From NCBI RefSeq assembly GCF_018687715.1, contig NC_056755.1:24012001-24076000 (forward strand): a stretch of DNA of 64,000 bases, written 5' to 3'. The notes below the pieces were generated by a model, which was not told the origin of the DNA, made no database searches, and saw only the letters and a list, made by a program, of their open reading frames with translations. Below are positions 37,401-46,400 of the stretch, one piece after another (position 1 is the stretch's first letter; every line of letters begins with the position of its first letter). This DNA is from Carya illinoinensis. Taxonomy: Eukaryota; Streptophyta; Magnoliopsida; Fagales; Juglandaceae. A program made the translations under genes and the position numbers.

Positions 37401-40400
37401 ACTATATTTTTACCCTTCAAACTATCATCCCTCTTTTGGTCTAAACCGGAAGCTTGTCCACCCTTCAAAACACCCTTCTAAGAATCCAATCCCTTGTTAC
37501 CTTCAGAGTCCACGGGGCCCAAGCCCATCTTAACTTCAACATAAGATCTACATTATATTTCATGTCCATTAATGTGTCATGTATGGCCTTCAGCAAGAAG
37601 TCCTTCCCAACCCCTGATGAGCCTGAATTCTCATGAGCCTTCTTGCATTCGGGAGGGCTATCGTTGTAGGGGCCTGTTCATATTCTATTCTCATGAGCCT
37701 TCATGAGAATTCAGGCCGTCATCCTTGAGAATATGAACAGGCCCCTACAACGATAGCCCTCCCGAATGCAAGATCTTCCCACTAGACTTCCCCCGGACCT
37801 CCCTACTTTCCACCATACACAGTGGCGGCATTTTCAAAACCTCTACAAAAGTCCCCTTCTGTCCTTCATCAACGTAAGACTATGACGCAACCTTCACAGG
37901 TACTCTGTTATTAACACCCGAAGCAGAGGAAGAAGCAACAACCACTCTCAACGATTCTTCAAACCTCCTCCACCCCTCACCTTTTGGCCCTTCTAGAACA
38001 ACGATGAAGCCACGCCTTCTTTCTTGTCCATACTTCGACAATGACTGAAACCTGCCATAACTATTGTGCCATCTTTGAACCACCAACACTTGCCTTTCTT
38101 CGGGCTTTATGTGATCCTCCACCATTGCTCATTTTTTTTTCAAGCTCAAAGAGCTTATGATCAATACGAAGCTTTTGACATGAACCCATCAAACAATACA
38201 AAACCAAGAATAGCCCAAAAAACAACGAAAAAACAAAAAGAAAGAAAATAAGAAAAAATAATGAAAAGAGATGAAAAAGCTATATATATGTAACCATGAC
38301 ATATATATATATATATATATATAGTTTTTTTATAAGGGGTTTTTGCATTTTAAATTCTTCTAATTGGTGTTGCTTGATTATTAGTGCACAGAGCACTGGA
38401 GAGTGGACAATATACCCTTGGGTCCACAGCAATTGCAATTCACTTTCAGATAGTGACCAGCTTCGTCCTGTTTTAATACCAGACATCCATCCAGCTAGGT
38501 ATCCATACTGCCTGTTCATTCTTCAATGTTTTTGTGTTTTTCTTTCGAAAGTTTTTAGACTTATGTTTTCTTATTGTGTTTGAACATCATCCTGATTTCC
38601 CCTCCAATACAACCTTTTTAGAAGATGAACTTGCTCAAACAGACGTGAGTTGCCAATGTCAGTATTATGTTTGTAACTTGATACCTAAGACATTTCCCTA
38701 TAAACATTGTACAACTTCCTATGTTGGTGCCTTTTATTGATGCTGGTGGAGGTCCAGCTATGCAATCAAATCTCATAATTCATCCTACTGGCGTGATTGG
38801 GTTCAGGTTTTCACCAGTACTCATGCAATATTCCAGGGATGTGTTCCTGCATTATGCAATAAATCAAAAGGACTAATAATTTCTGGGGCTCTTATATAGC
38901 TTAGATCTACTTGGTATTCATCCAATATGGAACTCAGAACATGCTTGCGAACACCTTCGCAATCCACACAATTTGAGGGTATCATAATCATGTGCCATAC
39001 ACATTTGTGAGATACCGGTAAAGGACTAATCAGAATTTGAGCTTCCTATAAAGTTATGTAGTAGTTCAACTTAGTGCACTCCTCCCGATGTGGGAAAAAA
39101 GGTGGCCATTCAACTGTTTCAAATTTATACAATCTGGGTGTTATAATGCATATTGCCTGTTATTTTTTTCCCTTGTAGTGATGTGACTTTCTGCCTGTTT
39201 ACATTTTCTCGGGCTTGTGCTTAGATTGACTTTTCTCCTTTTCTTTCTGTTGCTCTTGTGACATTTTTAGTATTTCTCTGAATGATGTACCTTTTGGTTT
39301 TTGATTATATGGTCTTGAATGTGAAGGTAGTACATTTAGTTATACTCCTCCGTCCCAAAATGAGTACATTGATTCTAAATGACATGGCTATTATGGGAAA
39401 GAAGAAAGTTCGGTTAACTTTCTAACATGTCCTTTATTCTAAGTTAGAGATGGGCACAATTTCTAATGAGGATCTTATGTACTTTTGGACATGGGTAGCT
39501 TCGTGGCAGCATAAATATTTCTACATTTGGACAGTAACTACTTCTAAATTGGGATGGAAGGAGTAAGAAATCTGCATTAATAATATGTGGCTTTCTTTGA
39601 ATAGGCACCATACTATCAGCCACACTATCTTAGACGAGTGGAGTAATGCAATACTTTGCATTCTCATTCATAACACAGGCTTATGTATCTATTAGTTTTA
39701 GTAATGTAATTCTGTCCTGTTTGTATTGTATTTTTGAATTATTTTCAACTTTTCGCCAATGATCTCTAGCTCAAAACACACTCCCGCCCCATAATAATGC
39801 ATGTGTTGCGCTTAAACTTTGACTCAAATTAATGAACCAAAAATTTAGTGCAGTTTTACTTGCAAGTATACAGGTGTTGTATTATCTTACAGGATCGAAT
39901 CCACAGGGATTGACTATTGTGATAAAGAAAATAAATTCAAACAATGAAACGAAATTACTAAAAGAAACGTACAATCGAATATAAAATAAAATTACTGAGA
40001 TGACGATCTGTAAAATAATTGAATCAAACTAAAATGATAAAATGAATTGGTATGGAGAAAGACTAAGGTTTCGAGGATCCATTTAATAATTTATGATATT
40101 GTTTCCGATCGATTTACTTCAATTAAACTAGAATAATGATTCCATTTAATTGGAAGATTTAGCATTTAAGATCAAGAAAAATAGTCGCTTATGATTGAGC
40201 GTGAACTATTGATGATTAAAACATTTACAAATCTATTTGAATATCACAGGGATTCTTCAAGCATTCACTGTATTCGAAAATCACAATGAATTAAGATAAA
40301 TATATAGATAATCAAAATATCCAATAATAAAATCCTTCAATCGATCAAACTCACAAAATAAATTTTACGTGGATCCGAAAACAATATTTAAATCATTAAA

Positions 40401-43400
40401 CTTCACCTCTAACCTTAGTATGAAAATTTAGCCAATCATGTTCATTACAAATGCTATAAAAATCACATAAATATTCTTCATTAGAAAACTAAAATAAAAC
40501 ATAAGAAATACTAGGCAATAATTTAGAAACAATAAAATTTGGAATCTAGTCGATTAATGGTCTGAACCACAAAGCATTAAGAAGGAACTAAGCAAGCTGC
40601 GAAAAATACAATAATGAAAACGCAGGAAGAGAGCTGCCACTAACTCCCAACTTTCTCTACAAACGAAAACGTTCCCACATCTTTCCCTTGGAAACTAAAA
40701 AATACCAACCGACTTCCTCTTCCTTCAATGAAACAAGCACCGACTTCCCTCTTCAATTTCCCTCACCGACCGACTCTCCCTTCAAATCCAACGTCCCTCA
40801 ATCAAACTCCCTTCCCCAAACGTCTCCTACTCAGCAAAATAATTCCCCCCAGAAATATTAATCTCCAACCGACACTTCTGATCTGCAAGAAATATAAACT
40901 CAAACACCCACCGACACCTCTCTCAATTCCAAGCACTGACCGACTCTCTCTCTCAACTCTCCTCCAAATTCCCACTTCACGTTCACTACTGTAACGCCCG
41001 TCCTTGTGGTGGGTCCTTTTTCATATCGATTTTGATAAAAAACCGACGAGAATTACGATTCCTTTTCAATTTCTTTTCCATACATACCAGGATACAAAAG
41101 ACTCCATGTCATAAATAAAATGTCATTTTTATTTAATTAAAGCTTTCAGCGGAAAACATTACATTTCATAATTAAAGCTTTTAATATGAAACATCTTGCC
41201 TAGGCCTTAGTGCTCTTCCCCTTGGGCTGTGCCTGTCCTGACTTGTCATGCTCATCTGGTGCCTGGGAGGGCACACATAAAAACTAAAATGAGTCGATGA
41301 CTCGTAAACATTACTTCATACAGTCAAAATATAATAACATAGTTTTTCAGTCATGCAGTTATCATTCCATACATACATATCTTACGTAGGATGTATACGT
41401 CTTTCTTTTCGTTTGAAAACGTTTCGAGGTGGGGGTTTTTTTTTTTATTTAAAACATGATTTCTTCTTTAAAACAGTTACCCACGCATCGCTGCCTTCAT
41501 CTCTTAAAGAATCTTTTCATGCATTTATATTTCTACTTTCATTCATGCATACATACGTTCATTAAATCATCTTTTCTTACTTACGTTCTTGCATTCAGTC
41601 CGTTCATACATACATACATGCATCCATTCTTAACATGCATTCGTTCATTCTTACCACTTTCATGGGCCGTTGCACACTGTTACGCCCCGTGCGCTGGGGT
41701 TAGCGGTCTTTTGGACCTGATTCCGCCCGTGGCCGCGGGTTGGGAATCCATTCAGTCAGGGTGCAGCACTGGGTGCACTACCAGTACTACTTACCCGGCA
41801 TTGCAATCTGCCCATTTCTTTGATATCATTTCCAGTCCATTCCATGTGGCCATTACGTATTTTCATACATCATACATTCAATCCGTTCATTTCTTTACAG
41901 TCCTTTCCTTTTCATTCGTATCGTTTAAAGCATAATTTTCTTTACTTTCATAAAAGTTGCTTTAAGAGAAGTTTCCTTAAGAGGAAAAAATGATTTTCTT
42001 TCTTTTCCATTAAAATTATTTTAGAAAAGATAGTTTTCTTTCTTTATCAAACCTTACAATCCTTAACAGTTCTAACATCCTTTAAAGCTTCTTTTCGTTT
42101 CCTTTCATAAATATACATACAATACGTACTACGTATAGCATCCATTCACATGCATACACGTACATAATTTGGGTGCATAAAAAGGGGCTGCCAAGGAAGG
42201 CCGCTACATACTTATACTTAAAAACTTACGTTTTATTTTCCTTTTTACAGAAAAGCTTTCGTCTTATTCTTCATTTTTATAGAGAAAACTCTAGAAGAGT
42301 ATGAACGTAACACTTACCTGGACTTCATGCCATACTCAATTCATGCAGTCCATTCATGTGCGTGTCAGATGGCAACCTACATGCATACACATAACTTTAT
42401 GTAATCATCTATCTAATGCATAAGTAACTATTCTAGAAAATAGAACTATGCCTCACTTGAAACATTCTCTATCCATCCCTGGACTCTTACGTACTATTTA
42501 CTATGCTAAAACCTTCGGGATCTTATTCTTTAAAGTGAACCTTTGTGATTCACCTTAGGGTTAAGACACTAAGACCTCCGTCTCGTTCTTCTATTTACAC
42601 AATCCAACACATGATTCTGACATACAGAGTCATGCGTTCCAACCTTAAACTATATACTCATCACTACTTTCACGTAGCCTAGCCCATACTACATCTTCAT
42701 TCACATCCACTTAGGCTACATGAATTCAAGCCAACTCTAGGCTAAAATACCATGTAACTATGATCAAGACAGATTACTCATTACATATGATAAATCTGTC
42801 TGGTACACTTGTCTTGCCAGAGACACAAGTATCTCATCCCCTTTTATCACCTAAGAGCAACTTATAATTCCAATAAACGCCTGCTTGTATAAACAAGCTT
42901 CAAACTCCAATACCAACTTGTTAAGATCCGGTCGATAGGACTCTTCCTACTTCCCGGCTCTTTATAAGTTCATCTCAACACTTGATAAGAGAGGATTGCA
43001 TCCACAAATGCACCTCTGTCACGTCACGTAGTTCAAGATAAATCTCGAGTCACGTCACGATACCCATCATGCTTCCGCTGCACGCTCTGATACCTTTTTC
43101 ACCACTTCACACTTACTTTCAGCCACAAGTCAGTCTCAAGGCAACACCCGTTACCTTGGACTACAGGACACATCACTACTGCTTCGGGACACTGTTACAC
43201 AGTTCCCACCACTTGACAAGAGGACTGCATCCACAAATGTGCCTCTGTCACATTATGCAGCTCAAGACAGAATCTCGAGTTACAATACGGGGCCCATTGT
43301 GCTTCTGCTGCATTCTCTGATACTTTTCCACCGCTTCATATATACCTTCAGCCATACTTCAGCTTCAAGGCAATACCCGTTACCTTGGACTACAACCACA

Positions 43401-46400
43401 TCACCATTGCTTCGGGACACTGTTACACAGTTTCCCGACGCTACACCATACACTCCACACTTCTCTGCTACGTCATCCAACTCTTCGTGACACGCCATCC
43501 AGTGTATCACGATCTCGTACAGAATACACTCACGTGAACTCTCTTCCATCCACACTACAACACTCATCGCTACGATACACGCCTCATGGTGCATCGCTAC
43601 GTGACACGGAGTACGCGCCACGCGTACTCCTTTCGTTACAACACTCATCATCACGATGCACATCACACGGTGCATTGCCATACAACACGGAGTACACTCC
43701 ACGTGCACTCCCTTCTACGCCACACATTACTACAACACACGTCACACAACGCGTCGCTGCACTACACAGAATACGTTCCACGCGTACTCTCTTCACACAT
43801 CATGCCATATCACAACTACGGCATCCATCTCATGTCCACTCTTCATAGTACAATCCTCAATACTACAATTCAAGCCCAACACTTCACAACTACATTTCAC
43901 TTCACAACTACACAGCGAACTCCACAATTACTAATTACGCAGTCTACAATCCAACCAATCAATTACTTTAAACGTAAATAACTAAAGATAGAGGGTTATA
44001 CCATTGACGGGATAACCTGTGCGTCGCTCGCTGCTCGTCACGATCATGCGTCGGAGGAGCATACGTGGCGGTAACACCGCGTACGGTGGCTGTCCACCAC
44101 ATAAAGTGGCGGTTCAGGCTTGAGGATAGCTAGGCGTGGCCTTGGAAAGGCTCATGATGGCCTCGTGGTGGTCAAAGGTGGCGGAGCACGGCGGCATCAT
44201 GCCGTGAACAGTGAATCCGAATGGTGGGTGTTTGCTTGAGGTGGATGAAAGCCATAGAACTTCATGGCAAGCTAGGGAAAGGTAGATGAAGATGTGGTGG
44301 AGCTATGGTGGCGAGGTGGTGGCCATACGGTGGCTCACGGCGGCGGATCGGCCGTTTGAAGCCATTTTCGGCCTTGGAGAGTGAGGGAGAATGAGAGCTA
44401 CACATAGCTCCGTTGGCCATGGAATTTCTTGGGAAAGTTCGTGGTGATGAGAGGAACAAGGTGGTGGTGGTGAAACACCATGGGTGGCCGTGGATGGTGG
44501 TGCACGGTGGTGCAACCGAACGTGTGTGTGTGGACACCCATCGGAGAAAGAGTGAGAGTTAGGGAGAAAGAAGGACATGGGGAGGAAGCCCTTGACATGG
44601 TGGTTCCAATGGTGGTGCTTGGTGGCCGTTTCAACCGTGTTTGGTGGTCCAAAGAGGAGGAAAAAGCATTAAGACCCATTTCTTTGGAAGAGAAAAGAGA
44701 GAGATCGGGTTGCCGATTTAACTCACCACCGGTGAGGTTGTGGTCGCCGGTGATGGAGGGTCACGCCGGTGTGGGAGGTGAGGCACGGCGGCCGGAGGTG
44801 GCGCCGGCTGGAGCTTCAACCGAACGGACATGGAGGAAGGCTCACGTCGGGCACGAAGAGAAGGAGAGGAAAGAGAAAAGAGAAAGAAGAAAAAAGGAAA
44901 AAGAGAAAAGACTGAAGGGAAAGGGTAGGGGCCTGAGTATTTAATCTCAGTCCTACGCTTCGGGATCCTCAAAAGGATCTAACGATGAATTAAAACACTG
45001 ATTTGAAAACGCATAAGTGTTTTATTTAAAATAAAACACTTTAATAAAACACTAAGAGAAATTAAGAAAGAATATTATTTTATAAACTAAGGTTTATAAA
45101 ATAATATTTTCTTCATCATTATATAAAATGATAAAGTATCATTAATTAATCAAAGTGCATAAAACACTTAAACAAAACACTGAGAGGAATTAAGATAGAA
45201 TATTATCTTATAAACTGAAGTTTATAAAATAATATTTCTTCATCATTATCTAAATTGATAATGTATCATTAATCACTCAAAGAGAATAAAACCATTTAAT
45301 TTAAATAAGAGTTTTCAACGTAAAGTTAAACCTCTTAATATTTTAAAACAACTAAAATATTTAATATAAGATATTATCCTCAATTATAATATTTTCAGAG
45401 CTCATTAAAATATTATAATTGTGTTACTTTAAAAGCAAGCTTATCTAATAATACTGAAAATATCTTCTACAGATATTTTCTATAGATATCTTCTATAGAT
45501 ATCTTCTATAGATATTTTCATAATATTTAAAATATTCGTAAGCATTAAAATATCTATCTTACTTTGAAATCCGCATAGTAACTTTCAGAACACGCCATCG
45601 AGATACAACACGTGGGATAAGGCTCAGCACGTAGATCGAAACTCGGCACGTAGACCGAAACTCGACACGTGGAACGAGGCTCGACATGTTGACCGAAGTC
45701 TGACACGTGGATCGAGGCTCATAAAGAAGAAGAAAGAAGGAGCGGATATTACAACTACCCCCTCCAACCAAATGACCGACACCTCACTCAAACCAAGTTA
45801 AGCACGGTACTTCCTTATCCCTACATGTCTCACCCTCTACTCACCCATTCCTACTGCACCGACTTCCTGCAAAAAATTCATACTAATCCCAGCTGATCGA
45901 CTTACACTCCTCCTCTTTACTTCTCTCAATACTTTCCCTCTCTATGTCCCTCTACTCTCAACCAAAATAAACCCCAGCCAATTAAATTACTCCAGCCAAT
46001 TCCCTTCAACTCCAGAAAAATCATGCACCGACTCACTCCTTTATGAGAACTCCGGCACTTTTTTTTTTTTTTCACATGTTCCTCACATCCCTTTTATAGA
46101 CTTCCACTGACTCTCTAAAGTGTCCCTCTCCACCAACCAAGTCAAGCACGGCCCTTCCGGTTTTGAATCACCCTCACGTCCCTCTTTATACAAGTCAAGC
46201 ACAACACCTATCTTCCTCACGTTCTCATCCCCCGCTCTATCTCCAACGTGTCCCATCTCTTTCACAACCCACCTACCTCCCTGCCAAAGAAATAAATCCC
46301 AGTCGACACACACTTTTCTTCACAAACAAAAGAAAATTCTGGTCTCTCTTCACCAACCGACCCTTCTAGTCAAATTAATCCCCCCCAGTCGATTTTCCTC

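Larger units (their letters stand above)
32915..38280 (-). mobile_element. Near full-length L1-type LINE in intron 11
   Basis: The minus strand has a 5' leader, ORF1 (38125-36673), ORF2 (36607 to about 33020), then the 3' end motif TTGTATACTTCCTGTGTACA shared with the intron 2 LINE, and a short A/T tail. It is antisense to the host gene. (AT)n sequence on both sides looks like a duplicated target. It accounts for nearly all of the 5.6 kb intron. Confidence 0.9.
40990..45753 (-). mobile_element. Nested solo LTR, 4.76 kb, in intron 12
   Basis: It begins TGTAACGCCCGTCC and ends GGATATTACA, flanked by ACTAC at 40985-40989 and 45754-45758. It carries two internal tandem duplications. No retrotransposon domain was recognised; the ORFs inside (for example the Lys/Glu-rich one at 44480-44944) follow base composition. 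Layout and ends resemble the chromovirus LTR at 51676-53743. Confidence 0.85.

Noticed and set aside
43280..43981. Cys/Val/Met-rich and Thr/His/Ser-rich ORFs
   Set aside because: Translations of the 90-bp and 230-bp tandem repeats in the solo LTR.
44262..44972. Several long overlapping ORFs on both strands, one Lys/Glu-rich
   Set aside because: They lie inside a solo LTR, show no domain, and follow local GC-rich composition.
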